Part shown: piece after piece, positions 26,373 through 34,744 of the stretch
Numbering within the stretch: the stretch's first letter is position 1
How the letters are laid out: each line of letters begins with the position of its first letter
Origin: Paenibacillus segetis
GTDB lineage: Bacteria > Bacillota > Bacilli > Paenibacillales > Paenibacillaceae
DNA length: 64,000 bases
Reading direction: 5' to 3'
NCBI RefSeq assembly: GCF_014639155.1
Contig: NZ_BMFT01000003.1
Span: 186,001-250,000 of the forward strand
The notes under the pieces: generated by a model
Database searches by the model: none
Told to the model about the DNA's origin: nothing
What the model saw: only the letters and a program-made list of their open reading frames with translations
Translations under genes and position numbers: made by a program

Positions 26373-28139
26373 TTATGCGAAATAGGTTTTCCAACGTTGA
26401 TCCACTAAAGAAACAACTTCCTCACTTGGGAATAATTCATCTTGGTAACCCGGCTTCATACGGGCATCAATGATCAGCGGCAGACTATATGCCAAATGAT
26501 GCTGATTAATCTCCGCTACGGAGTAGATATCATCAGTCGGATTAAACCTCGTAAATACAGTCCAGAGGAGGGCCATTTGATCATTAGCTACGATCTCTGC
26601 ATGGTCAACCAGTATAACTAGTGGCCATTTGGTTCCACGCTCCTTCAAAGTAGTAAGCAGACGCTGCGGAAGCATAGGCTCATTCTCATAAGAGGCACCT
26701 GATACAACAAGACAACCATCATGGAATACTTTTATTTGATCCACTTCTGGAATATCTCCCTCATCGTATACCTTCGGAAGTGCTCTGATGGGTTCACCTA
26801 CTCCAACCAGAATTGCCTTACTACCGAGCTTCTGTTCACGTCCCGTGTAGTCCAGTATATCATTCGACATATTGCTGAATATATACAAATCCGTACATGG
26901 ATTAAAACGCTCTAATACTGTGGCTAACAACAGCTTAAAGTCTGATAGAACGATCATTTTGTCCGTCAACATCAGAAATTTTGTTAGCGACAGTTCCCTT
27001 TGTCCTAAGATTTGAAATCCGGAAATCAATGCCTCTCGTGAATAACTCTCCCGCACAACGGCTGAGGTTAACGTTTGAAATCCACATTCTGCATAGGTCC
27101 AGAGTGAACGGACCCTTGGCATTAAGATCGGAAAGGCAGGAGAGAGTAACTTTTGCAAAAATTGCCCTAAATAATAATCTTCCTGATACGGCTTGCCCAT
27201 AACGGTTGCAGGGTAAATCGCATTTTTCCTATGCCACATATGATTCACGTGAAGTACCGGAAACTCCTGTTTCAGAGAATAATACCCACGGCTGTTCCCG
27301 AAGGGGCCCTCAAGACGTCGCTCATGCGGGGGAACTAGTCCTGTTATCGCGAACTCTAATTCTGCCGGAATTTGATGGCCACCTAGCGGATTGTCCACCA
27401 TGGGGAGCTTTTCTCCAAGTATAAACGATGTCATCAGTAGCTCCGACAATATTTCTGGTACAGGCGCACTGGCTGAAGCAATTAAAGCTGGAGGGCCGCC
27501 AAGGAAGATAGAGACGGGTAATGCTTCCCCTCGTTTCTCTGCCTCGTAGTAATGATAACCTCCCCCCTTTTGCATCTCCCAATGTACGCCGGTAGTGTGA
27601 TCATCATATAATTGAATCCGATTCATCGACATATGGCATTGTTTGGGACTGTTTGGGTTTTCTGTGTACACTAATGGCAATGTAAGGGAGGAACCGGCAT
27701 CCCTATGCCAATTCGTTATCCTTGGTAACTCCCGTAAAGGAGACTCCGTCCGACAAGCTTGAAGTATGGGTGCTTCCGCATGGGGCACCGTCTTCATTCC
27801 CACAGTTAGCATATCCCGAATGAGCCCACGTTCATTCCACAGCGCCTTAGCCGTTGGTGGCAACAAGTTATTCATTGCCCCTATAAACCGATTTGTTAAC
27901 TCTTCAGGACGTGAGCCAAATGCCATCTCCACCCGGCGCCTTGTACCTAATAAATTAGTTGCGACTGGAAATGAAGACCCTTTCACATTCGTGAACAACA
28001 ACGCTGGTCCCTCATCATCGATAACTCGTCTATGAATCTCCGCCAGTTCCAAGTACGGATCAACAGGTACATCTATAATTGCAAGATCATTTTCTCTTAA
28101 CAGAGCATCTAACCACCCACGCAAATTTTTGTAACTCAC
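26373..28139 (-). CDS. UbiD-family decarboxylase, probable menaquinone (futalosine) pathway
   Basis: A 588-residue UbiD-type protein. It keeps LEFAITG (Glu) and LEGPFGNSRGYY (Glu), corresponding to the conserved glutamates of the UbiD active site that works with prenylated FMN. Length and sequence fit the group tied to futalosine menaquinone synthesis, where the enzyme decarboxylates the prenylated 1,4-dihydroxy-6-naphthoate. The presence of mqnE in the window supports that reading. The GTG at 28139 follows TGGGGAGGAA; longer starts lack a ribosome site. The UbiX partner that makes prenyl-FMN is not in view. Confidence 0.85.
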   Translation of the reverse strand: MSYKNLRGWLDALLRENDLAIIDVPVDPYLELAEIHRRVIDDEGPALLFTNVKGSSFPVATNLLGTRRRVEMAFGSRPEELTNRFIGAMNNLLPPTAKALWNERGLIRDMLTVGMKTVPHAEAPILQACRTESPLRELPRITNWHRDAGSSLTLPLVYTENPNSPKQCHMSMNRIQLYDDHTTGVHWEMQKGGGYHYYEAEKRGEALPVSIFLGGPPALIASASAPVPEILSELLMTSFILGEKLPMVDNPLGGHQIPAELEFAITGLVPPHERRLEGPFGNSRGYYSLKQEFPVLHVNHMWHRKNAIYPATVMGKPYQEDYYLGQFLQKLLSPAFPILMPRVRSLWTYAECGFQTLTSAVVRESYSREALISGFQILGQRELSLTKFLMLTDKMIVLSDFKLLLATVLERFNPCTDLYIFSNMSNDILDYTGREQKLGSKAILVGVGEPIRALPKVYDEGDIPEVDQIKVFHDGCLVVSGASYENEPMLPQRLLTTLKERGTKWPLVILVDHAEIVANDQMALLWTVFTRFNPTDDIYSVAEINQHHLAYSLPLIIDARMKPGYQDELFPSEEVVSLVDQRWKTYFA

Positions 28140-28216
28140 ATCTATTCCTCCCCAAATTATGGCTACTTTAGCCGCAATATGTTTCAGATAGGCCACCGAG
28201 TTCGATGACAGTAGAG

Positions 28217-28250
28217 TAAAAAAGCCCGCGATAGATCGTGGACTTTTCTT
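28217..28250 (-). terminator. Probable terminator of ctaA
   Basis: On the minus strand AAGTCCACGAT and ATCGCGGGCTT form an imperfect stem ending in a T-tract, 30 bp past the ctaA stop. Confidence 0.6.
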
Positions 28251-28279
28251 CACTTATATATTGTATTGTATCACGCTGG

Positions 28280-29236
28280 CTACTTCTCAGCACGATCCTC
28301 TCGTATACTAGGTGGTCTGCTCATCTGCCATGTTCTGACGCTCATATAACTTAATACACCAAACAATGCTGCTAGAACAAAAATATGTGCAATCGATGTA
28401 AATAGATATACCTGGTAATTATATAAAGTAAAAACAACTCCAGCGCCAGTGAGCACTTGCACAACTACAAGAATGGTGGCCGCAAGGCCCAAGACACGAA
28501 TTTCTCTGTTGTCAGGATGTTTTCGATAAGCAATATGTCCTAGTACAGCTATAACAATAAGCAGTAATCCTGCAGCAACCCGGTGAGCAAATGCAATTCC
28601 AACTCCCCCAGTCAGTTCAGGAACTAGTCTGCCATTACACAGTGGCCAACCGGAACACCCTCCTGCCGAGTCTGTATGGCTGACATAAGCTCCTATGTAT
28701 ACAACAATATAAGTATAAGCCGTTGCAAACCAAGTTAAATTACGAAATCTTTTGGATACAGCTACCGTATTCTGGGCTTTCACATTCCCTCTCAGTCTCG
28801 CTTCATCTTCACGGACGCCAAGTACGAGCATGATTGAGCTAGCAAAGGCGATCAAAGAAAATCCAAAATGAAGAGCCATCACAGCTGAAGAGGTAGGGTA
28901 AACAACCGCCATAGCTCCCATAAAGGCTTGCACCATCACAAAAATCAATGCAAGAAGAGAAAAAAGCTGCAAATCACGTCGATTTTTCCGATATAACCAA
29001 AAAGCGATGAAGCTGGCCAAAGCTAATAACCCTGCAGCTCCACTAATTGCTCTATGAGAATATTCAATCATTGAGGCCAGGGTATGGGCCGGAACAAATT
29101 TTCCGTTACATAGTGGCCATTGTCTCCCGCAGCCTAATCCAGATTCCGTTTTTGTTACAACGGTACCACCCAAAGTCGCTAGAAGCATAACTAAGGAAGA
29201 AAGATAACTTAACCATTTCAGTTGCTTGGAATTCAA
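28280..29236 (-). CDS. ctaA: Haem A synthase CtaA
   Basis: A 318-residue protein with eight membrane helices in two homologous halves. It carries two extracytoplasmic cysteine pairs, CGRQWPLC (C36, C43) and CSGWPLC (C194, C200), and the haem-binding histidines (H61, H123, H187 and one in AFAHR). It oxidises the C8 methyl of haem O to make haem A for cytochrome aa3/caa3 oxidase. The start is TTG with GGCGGTGAG. It stands apart from ctaB (44 kb), whose product makes its substrate; in B. subtilis the two are neighbours. Confidence 0.96.
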   Translation of the reverse strand: MNSKQLKWLSYLSSLVMLLATLGGTVVTKTESGLGCGRQWPLCNGKFVPAHTLASMIEYSHRAISGAAGLLALASFIAFWLYRKNRRDLQLFSLLALIFVMVQAFMGAMAVVYPTSSAVMALHFGFSLIAFASSIMLVLGVREDEARLRGNVKAQNTVAVSKRFRNLTWFATAYTYIVVYIGAYVSHTDSAGGCSGWPLCNGRLVPELTGGVGIAFAHRVAAGLLLIVIAVLGHIAYRKHPDNREIRVLGLAATILVVVQVLTGAGVVFTLYNYQVYLFTSIAHIFVLAALFGVLSYMSVRTWQMSRPPSIREDRAEK

Positions 29237-29356
29237 AGGCTTCTCACCGCCTATAACTATAATAATAAATTAAAATCAATCATAAATTACATTTCATTAT
29301 AACCGATAAAGATAGCGCAATCATAGACAGTCACTGTAAAAATGTTCAAATTAAAA

Positions 29357-29387
29357 CACCATTACCCCACAATTCGGGGTAATGGTG
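29357..29387. terminator. Terminator of the thioredoxin-like gene
   Basis: CACCATTACCCC and GGGGTAATGGTG form a perfect 12-bp stem; the minus strand continues in TTTTAA. Confidence 0.88.
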
Positions 29388-29405
29388 TGATTTTATGCAC
29401 GGAAA

Positions 29406-29771
29406 TTATTGTTCTTTTCTCTCCGGCGTATCGTGTAGCGTATGGTATACGTCCAATGCCTTATTTAGAAAATCCTCGATTTCTTCCCGAGATTTCCGCA
29501 ATTTATTAACGAATCTGACGAGCTCACGGCCATCCGAATAAGCGACAAAGCTAGGGATACCAAGAATGTTCTGCTCCTGACTTACCTCGCCTACTTTATC
29601 AACGTCGACTTCCAGAAACGTCAGACGATCACCATATTTCTGTTCAACTTCTGGCATAAATGGATCTATAAACTTGCAGTCCACACACCAATCCGCTTTA
29701 AAAATAGCTACTACCAAACCGCTGGATTGAATGCTTACATTAAATTCCGCAGCATTTGCTACTTGTTTCAT
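29406..29771 (-). CDS. Thioredoxin-family protein with a CVDC active site
   Basis: A 121-residue thioredoxin fold without a signal peptide. The redox motif is WCVDC (residues 28-32) instead of WCGPC, followed by KFIDPFM, and the cis-Pro loop is GIPSF. It resembles Bacillus YdbP/YtpP-type thioredoxin-like proteins. A role in thiol exchange or bacillithiol redox is plausible but not shown. The ribosome site GGAGGAAG is strong. Confidence 0.85.
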   Translation of the reverse strand: MKQVANAAEFNVSIQSSGLVVAIFKADWCVDCKFIDPFMPEVEQKYGDRLTFLEVDVDKVGEVSQEQNILGIPSFVAYSDGRELVRFVNKLRKSREEIEDFLNKALDVYHTLHDTPERKEQ

Positions 29772-29882
29772 CGTCTTCTTCCTCCCTATCTCTATCGATC
29801 TCCCTATTAGTCAACCAAAATGAAGAGTGGAAGTCAAATTTTTGGGCCATACTTGTATTAATTATGATGACGGAGAGGGACA

Positions 29883-29904
29883 GGGGGACAGGTTCCTTGT
29901 CCCA
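29883..29904. repeat. Left copy of a 22-bp perfect inverted repeat bracketing the DUF2515 gene
   Basis: GGGGGACAGG followed by TTCCTTGTCCCA is the exact reverse complement of 31281-31302. The repeat is itself nearly palindromic (GGGACA/TGTCCC around a GG/CC core). It ends 17 bp before the DUF2515 ATG. Confidence 0.9.
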
Positions 29905-29921
29905 GAAAGTGAGGAAATCCC

Positions 29922-31277
29922 ATGAAACAGCATCCAGATGGCGATCCTTCAAATTCTGTACCGCATTCTGGTATTAAGGAATTATTATTTCGCCTGCCCG
30001 CAGTATTAGGTGAAATGGTTAAAGGTAAGGCAGCTGAATTAGCCGATTCTACCGAGCTTCGGGAAGATCGGATTTCACTTGGATGGAATGAAGTCTCTGC
30101 CAGGACCGTATCTGCTGAGATTGAAGATCTGGTGCGCAGAGGCACAGCTGCCCGTCCCATGGAACCCTTGAACGATACTGATTGTGCACTCGTCGAAGAG
30201 ATTGCTACCGCCACCGATCGCGCGGGGATTAGCAATATTACTCGGACCGCAGCATACCTGGCCTGCTTTCAAGCCTATCCTGAGCTGCATTGGGCCTTCC
30301 TCGCCCATATGGTGTCACGAAATGCAGGATGGAATATGACCGACCTCCGGGGAAGCCGGATCGCTGACACGTTAGATGAAGAAGGGAAGCGACTTACTTA
30401 CCGGTTTCTTGAACGGGGCAATGCGTTGATCTTTCAAGATGCCTATCCACAGCTTCTTCTCTATATGAAAAGTCGAGAGCTGGGCTCTAGCCATTTCCAT
30501 CTACTCCCTTATTTCCACGTGTCCCAATTCATGCGTCCTTTCTGGGAACGGTTCTGGATCGACCGTGGAAGTGCACTTCTCACTGTAGGCTTAATCATAA
30601 ATGAACAACATTACATAGAAAAAAGAGTTATACGCCATCCCTATTATCAGAAATATGTAACCGATAAATTTAGCTATCATCTTCACAACTTAACGGGAAT
30701 AAGTCAGATCGTCTTCCCCTTACTGGACGATCTGCCCGTAGAAGAAGCAAAGCAGAAAACGGAGCCGGAGGATGACGGAGTAGCAGAGGCGGGGATTGGT
30801 GCCGGCAGAAGGGCCGTCACCCGCCTAGCCGGGCGCGGTGTCTCTGACTTCGGCAGCCTCCCCGCTCGCATCGCGCTAGGCAAGAGCCTATACGCGATGC
30901 TCATGGGCTTGCGCGCCGTGCGAAGCGGCGCACAGAACTTCGCCGCAGCCGTGCCGCATAGCGGCTCGCGCGCAGACTATTGGCCGGAATTATTCACGGC
31001 CAAACGGGAAGAAGCTCTGACCACCCCTTGTCAGGGGTCAGAGCTTCTTGAAGCTGAGACGCTGCCAGCGGGCAAGCGTCTCTATAGCCCCAAGCTGCTG
31101 GATGCTTGGGGCGATACACCTTATGAGCCAATCACAAGAGAAGATTGGCTCAAGGACAGTAGCGCACTGGATGGCATCAGTGCGCCCAAAGCGCCTTACC
31201 TTTGCGATATCAGCCGAGAACATCGGCTAGCCATTCTCAAGACGGCGCTAATGCACGATGCCATGGCTGACAACTAG
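29922..31277 (+). CDS. DUF2515 family protein with hairpin-rich 3' region
   Basis: A 451-residue soluble protein. The first 280 residues match the DUF2515 pattern (Bacillus YppC-like): NITRTAAYLACFQAYPELHWAFLAHMVSRNAGWNMTDLRG, then ERGNALIFQDAYPQLLLY and FHLLPYFHVS (quoted in parts). This part is histidine/aromatic-rich. The C-terminal part contains an acidic linker and a GC-rich segment whose DNA is a succession of hairpins (30818-31228), yet the frame stays open and ends in typical protein sequence. The ATG follows GTGAGG. The gene sits between 22-bp perfect inverted repeats. Function unknown. Confidence 0.8.
   Translation: MKQHPDGDPSNSVPHSGIKELLFRLPAVLGEMVKGKAAELADSTELREDRISLGWNEVSARTVSAEIEDLVRRGTAARPMEPLNDTDCALVEEIATATDRAGISNITRTAAYLACFQAYPELHWAFLAHMVSRNAGWNMTDLRGSRIADTLDEEGKRLTYRFLERGNALIFQDAYPQLLLYMKSRELGSSHFHLLPYFHVSQFMRPFWERFWIDRGSALLTVGLIINEQHYIEKRVIRHPYYQKYVTDKFSYHLHNLTGISQIVFPLLDDLPVEEAKQKTEPEDDGVAEAGIGAGRRAVTRLAGRGVSDFGSLPARIALGKSLYAMLMGLRAVRSGAQNFAAAVPHSGSRADYWPELFTAKREEALTTPCQGSELLEAETLPAGKRLYSPKLLDAWGDTPYEPITREDWLKDSSALDGISAPKAPYLCDISREHRLAILKTALMHDAMADN
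30818..31228 (+). repeat. Ladder of about eleven consecutive hairpins inside the DUF2515 coding sequence
   Basis: Non-overlapping inverted repeats follow each other: CACC-CGCC/GGCG-GGTG (30818-30840), GCATCGCG/CGCGATGC with inner TAGGC/GCCTA (30868-30900), GCGGCG/CGCCGC (30925-30946), GCCGC/GCGGC (30953-30965), TTGGCCG/CGGCCAA (30980-31003), AAGAAGCTCTGACC/GGTCAGAGCTTCTT (31009-31049), GAGACGCT/AGCGTCTC (31056-31082), GCCCCAAGC/GCTTGGGGC (31087-31112), TGAGCCAATC/GATTGGCTCA (31124-31152), GCGCACTG/CAGTGCGC (31162-31185), AGCCGA/TCGGCT (31212-31228). Loops are mostly 4-13 bases. Confidence 0.85.
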
Positions 31278-31280
31278 TAG

Positions 31281-31302
31281 TGGGACAAGGAACCTGTCCC
31301 CC
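31281..31302. repeat. Right copy of the 22-bp perfect inverted repeat
   Basis: TGGGACAAGG followed by AACCTGTCCCCC is the exact reverse complement of 29883-29904. It fills the space between the DUF2515 stop and the convergent flippase stop codon, abutting the latter. Confidence 0.9.
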
Positions 31303-32934
31303 TTAGCTGCGCCCCACTGTCTTCGTACGCTGTAATCGCATAAGCGGAGACAATACCTTCCGCAACGGCGCAGGGAAACTACCAAGCTCGTCTTTGCGTA
31401 CTACACGGAGCAACACCAACATCACAGGATACAGAGCTACAACAACCACTCCGACGATACAACACGTCAAGAAGAAGGCTACACGATCAGGGAGAATCGA
31501 TACCATTTGAATTCCCGCCTGGTTTAGGCCATATCCAACGCCAGATAACACGATTGAAGTTAGAATGAAGCCGATCCAACGATTCCCCATAATGGAGAAA
31601 GGTACAATCTTCTTCATCGCTCGAACATTCAAAATCGTAATAACGAAGAAACAGAGTCCTGTTGCGATAATAATGCCGTAAATGCCCCAGAATTGCGAGA
31701 GAATATAACTCGCAACCAATTTAGTCGCGATACCTATTGCCACATGAACCATCGATAAGCTTGCCTTATTAATTCCAAGCAATATCGAGTTGCTTGTCAT
31801 CATCGTAATTTGAAAAATCGTTGCGAATGTCAACAGTGCAATGATGCTGCTCCCATCTCGCGTACTAAATAGCAAACCATTAACTGAATACGCCGCCGCG
31901 CACAAAGCGAGAATGATCGGCATTCCCGTTAGGACAGCCACGCGCATCGCCAGAGTAACCTGCCGATGCAGATGTTCTTTGTCTCCACGTGCAAATGCAG
32001 CAGAAATAATCGGTACGAGTGATTGGCTAAGTGCTATGGCCAAGATCGGAGGAATACCCGCAATCATTTGCGCACGATTACCGAGAATCCCCAAAATATA
32101 AGTCGCTTCCTTCGAACCAATTTGTCCACTAAGAAGCGGTTTTAATATGGAGTTATCGATAAAATTGACCGCCGGAACTGCCATAGCCGTAAGAACAATT
32201 GGAATCGAAAGTTTGAAAATCTCAGCATAGATTCTCGGCATCGACAACGTATTCTTTTCAAATGGAGCTTGTAGTTGGTTCTCCTTCAGGTCCTTTTGAC
32301 GCACTTTATAATTATAAGAGAACATGACAACTAAAGCTGCGATACCGCCCAAAACTGCTCCAAATGTAGCTCCCGCTGCTATTTTCTCACCAGCATAGCC
32401 CATGTTAAACAAAATAAATGCCAGGGCAATCCCTGAACCAACCCGCACAATTTGCTCAATAATTTGTGACATACCACCAGCGATCATGATGTTACGGCCT
32501 TGTAAGTAACCACGTATTATTGCAATCACAGGAAAAAACAGAAGAGCTGGTGACAAAGCTCGCATGGCAACCGCAGATTCTGGTACCCCCGTAGCTTTGG
32601 CATACGCAGGTGCCATAATGTAAAGAAGTCCGAACATGACCGCCCCAGCAATAAGGGAAAAGATCAAAGCAGCATGATATATCCGACGCGCCTCGCCGGG
32701 ACGTTCTAACGCATGTCGCTCAGACACCATTTTACTTAAAGTGCTCGGAATTCCTGCCGTAGCAATCGTTAGCAACATAAAATAAGCCGCGTTGGCTTGA
32801 GAGTATGCCGCATTACCGATATCTCCGAGAATATGTTCTAAGGGAACGCGCTGAAACAATCCTAATACCCTAGCCAGCAACGCCGCCCCAGCAAGAATCA
32901 ACGTACCTTTTACAAAAGACTCTTTCTTGGACAA
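31303..32934 (-). CDS. MurJ/SpoVB-type lipid flippase (MATE/MOP superfamily)
   Basis: A 543-residue membrane protein with about 14 helices. The N-terminus FVKGTLILAGAALLARVLGL followed by FQRVPL is typical of the YtgP/SpoVB branch, and GIPSTLSKMVSE is conserved. Members flip lipid II or other undecaprenyl-linked precursors; YtgP is the B. subtilis MurJ and SpoVB its sporulation paralogue, and I cannot choose between them. The TTG at 32934 follows GAAGGA at good distance; an ATG 21 codons upstream lacks one. It follows the DUF456 gene on the same strand. Confidence 0.88.
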   Translation of the reverse strand: MSKKESFVKGTLILAGAALLARVLGLFQRVPLEHILGDIGNAAYSQANAAYFMLLTIATAGIPSTLSKMVSERHALERPGEARRIYHAALIFSLIAGAVMFGLLYIMAPAYAKATGVPESAVAMRALSPALLFFPVIAIIRGYLQGRNIMIAGGMSQIIEQIVRVGSGIALAFILFNMGYAGEKIAAGATFGAVLGGIAALVVMFSYNYKVRQKDLKENQLQAPFEKNTLSMPRIYAEIFKLSIPIVLTAMAVPAVNFIDNSILKPLLSGQIGSKEATYILGILGNRAQMIAGIPPILAIALSQSLVPIISAAFARGDKEHLHRQVTLAMRVAVLTGMPIILALCAAAYSVNGLLFSTRDGSSIIALLTFATIFQITMMTSNSILLGINKASLSMVHVAIGIATKLVASYILSQFWGIYGIIIATGLCFFVITILNVRAMKKIVPFSIMGNRWIGFILTSIVLSGVGYGLNQAGIQMVSILPDRVAFFLTCCIVGVVVVALYPVMLVLLRVVRKDELGSFPAPLRKVLSPLMRLQRTKTVGRS

Positions 32935-33008
32935 AGAAAATTCCTTCTTTCTGGTATTACCCAACCTTAGCAAAGTAATAGATGATGGAATAAGCATAAT
33001 GAATAGAT

Positions 33009-33494
33009 TTAGAACATAATAACCCAGATCATAAAGACCACGATCATGGCAAGCTGCAGTACCACTTTGACCACAACGCTCGTAAATAGGCCAACAACTG
33101 AGCCAATCCCTACTTTAAACGCTTTTTCTAGCGGCTGCCCTTTGATAAGTTCACCAATCATGGCCCCAAGTAGCGGCCCCAATATTAAACCGAAGGCAGG
33201 AATCACAAATGGCCCAATAATAATTCCAATTGTACTCAGCCAGATCGATAGCTTGCTACCGCCAAATTTTTTGACCCCCCATGCGCCAACCGCATAATCT
33301 GCGACCAATAGAACGATGACAATCAGCGTTTGAATGATCCAGAAAAACGGGCCAAAGGAATCAAACGAGAAGAACCATCCATAGACGAAAAAGGCAAAAT
33401 ACACGGCCAGCACCCCTGGAAGGATAGGGTATACTGTTCCCGCCATACCGATGACAAACAAAGCGATAACTAGCAGCCAGCCGAGTATGACCAT
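33009..33494 (-). CDS. DUF456 family membrane protein
   Basis: A 161-residue protein, almost all hydrophobic, with about four helices and the DUF456 signature region GTVYPILPGVLAVY, DYAVGAWGVKKFGGSK and GPLLGAMIGELIKG. Function not established for the family. Its ribosome site GAGGAGTGA overlaps the end of the upstream HAD gene, so the HAD, DUF456 and flippase genes form a probable operon. Confidence 0.9.
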   Translation of the reverse strand: MVILGWLLVIALFVIGMAGTVYPILPGVLAVYFAFFVYGWFFSFDSFGPFFWIIQTLIVIVLLVADYAVGAWGVKKFGGSKLSIWLSTIGIIIGPFVIPAFGLILGPLLGAMIGELIKGQPLEKAFKVGIGSVVGLFTSVVVKVVLQLAMIVVFMIWVIMF

Positions 33495-33501
33495 GAATGA
33501 A

Positions 33502-34248
33502 TCACTCCTCAGTCAAAATATAATTTCGAATGATTAACGCAATTCCATCATCATTATTCGATGCCGTTACAACATCCGCATTTTCCTTAAGTGTACTTTG
33601 AGCATTCCCCATTGCCACACCTAACCCAGCCGCTTGAATGACAGCTAGATCGTTCAAGCTGTCACCAACTGCTACTACCTCTGACATATCGATACCAAGC
33701 AAATCTTCACAAACCATGCGAATACCGCTCGCTTTATTGATACCCAATGGGTTGATCTCCAAATTGACAGGAGAAGAGTTGGTAATTTCAAGCCCGCCCA
33801 TATCTTGAAGTTGCATCAATACATCATGCCGAACCTCATCATCCTCGATATGATAACCGAACTTAATCCATTGGTTTAGGTCCAGCAAGGAATCATCCCA
33901 ATTATTCTCATTATAGACGCCTTCTACGGAATAAGCCCAGAACCAGACTTTCTTCTCCCTAGCAATCGCATGCATTTTCGCAATAATAGTCTTATCAAAC
34001 AATTCGCGGTGATACAGTTCATGTGGCGTTTTCCACACTTCACTACCATTTGCTGTCACCATCGGTGTAGTAAGACCTAGTTGATCACCAAACGATATGG
34101 CTTCATTAAAGCCCCTACCTGTTGAAAGGCACACATGTACTCCTGCCGCCTTTGCTTTATGAATCCATTTCTCAGTCTCGGGTGTAATTTCATGATTATC
34201 ATTCAGCAAAGTTCCATCCATATCCAGTGCTAGCAATTTATATTTCAA
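33502..34248 (-). CDS. Cof-type HAD-superfamily phosphatase
   Basis: A 248-residue HAD type IIB hydrolase. Motif I is LDMDGTLL (nucleophile Asp), motif II is LSTGR, motif III is the lysine in GINKASG, and motif IV is AVGDSLNDLAVI. Members dephosphorylate sugar phosphates, FMN or pyridoxal phosphate. The TTG at 34248 follows GGAGG by seven bases; upstream in-frame codons encode an atypical N-terminus. First gene of a likely operon with DUF456 and the flippase. Confidence 0.9.
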   Translation of the reverse strand: MKYKLLALDMDGTLLNDNHEITPETEKWIHKAKAAGVHVCLSTGRGFNEAISFGDQLGLTTPMVTANGSEVWKTPHELYHRELFDKTIIAKMHAIAREKKVWFWAYSVEGVYNENNWDDSLLDLNQWIKFGYHIEDDEVRHDVLMQLQDMGGLEITNSSPVNLEINPLGINKASGIRMVCEDLLGIDMSEVVAVGDSLNDLAVIQAAGLGVAMGNAQSTLKENADVVTASNNDDGIALIIRNYILTEE

Positions 34249-34421
34249 GTTGTCATCCTCCATTCCATTCTCATCCTGAGCAAATTTATTTATCTCTATC
34301 TTTCTACTGCTTCTCTCTAAACAACACAACGCCATTTTACCATATTACCTTGACCCCAACAAAGATAAAGCTAACTACGTCCTTCTTACTCACAGGCCAC
34401 CTGAGGATATGCTCGAAAAAA

Positions 34422-34459
34422 AGCCCGAGTTCTCGCAGTCATCTGCAAAAAAACGGGCT
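34422..34459 (-). terminator. Terminator of the 28-aa peptide gene
   Basis: AGCCCG/CGGGCT arms with inner GCAG/CTGC pairing, followed by TTTTTTTC on the minus strand. Confidence 0.75.
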
Positions 34460-34497
34460 ACATAAAAGCCTAAAAAGGCTATACGATTTCTAATTCA

Positions 34498-34584
34498 TTA
34501 AATCGCAACGATAATCAATGCCAGAACACCCAAAGTCATCTTCGCCCGCTGTAGTGAACTTCTCTTAACCTGTAATTGCTCCAT
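34498..34584 (-). CDS. 28-aa membrane microprotein
   Basis: MEQLQVKRSSLQRAKMTL then GVLALIIVAI: a basic N-terminal half and a short hydrophobic C-terminal helix. GGGGAGGGAG lies at ideal distance before ATG and a terminator follows, so it is a complete small transcription unit. Not recognised; similar small hydrophobic peptides in Firmicutes include stress-signalling and toxin peptides, but nothing here decides between them. Confidence 0.6.
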   Translation of the reverse strand: MEQLQVKRSSLQRAKMTLGVLALIIVAI

Positions 34585-34689
34585 ATTACTCCCTCCCCGC
34601 CTGTTACTGATATATTTTACATCCCATATGTTGTCTTTATAGAAAAATGTTTCCCTAGTGCAAATTTTAAGTGATAACCCAACAAAAAA

Positions 34690-34711
34690 GCAAGAGGAGA
34701 GTGCCCCTTGC
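34690..34711 (-). terminator. Terminator after the downstream PBP gene
   Basis: GCAAGGGG and CCTCTTGC (one mismatch) form a stem followed by TTTTTTG on the minus strand. Confidence 0.8.
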
Positions 34712-34744
34712 ATTAAATATTTTTATTCAACTCTTGCTCAGTCT

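Noticed and set aside
31038..31230. Alternative small genes on both strands in the hairpin ladder
   Set aside because: Open frames there mirror each other because the DNA is palindromic; none has a start signal.
29883..31302. Insertion sequence
   Set aside because: Perfect inverted repeats are present but the enclosed protein is DUF2515, with no DDE or HUH transposase motifs; I call it only a bracketed gene.
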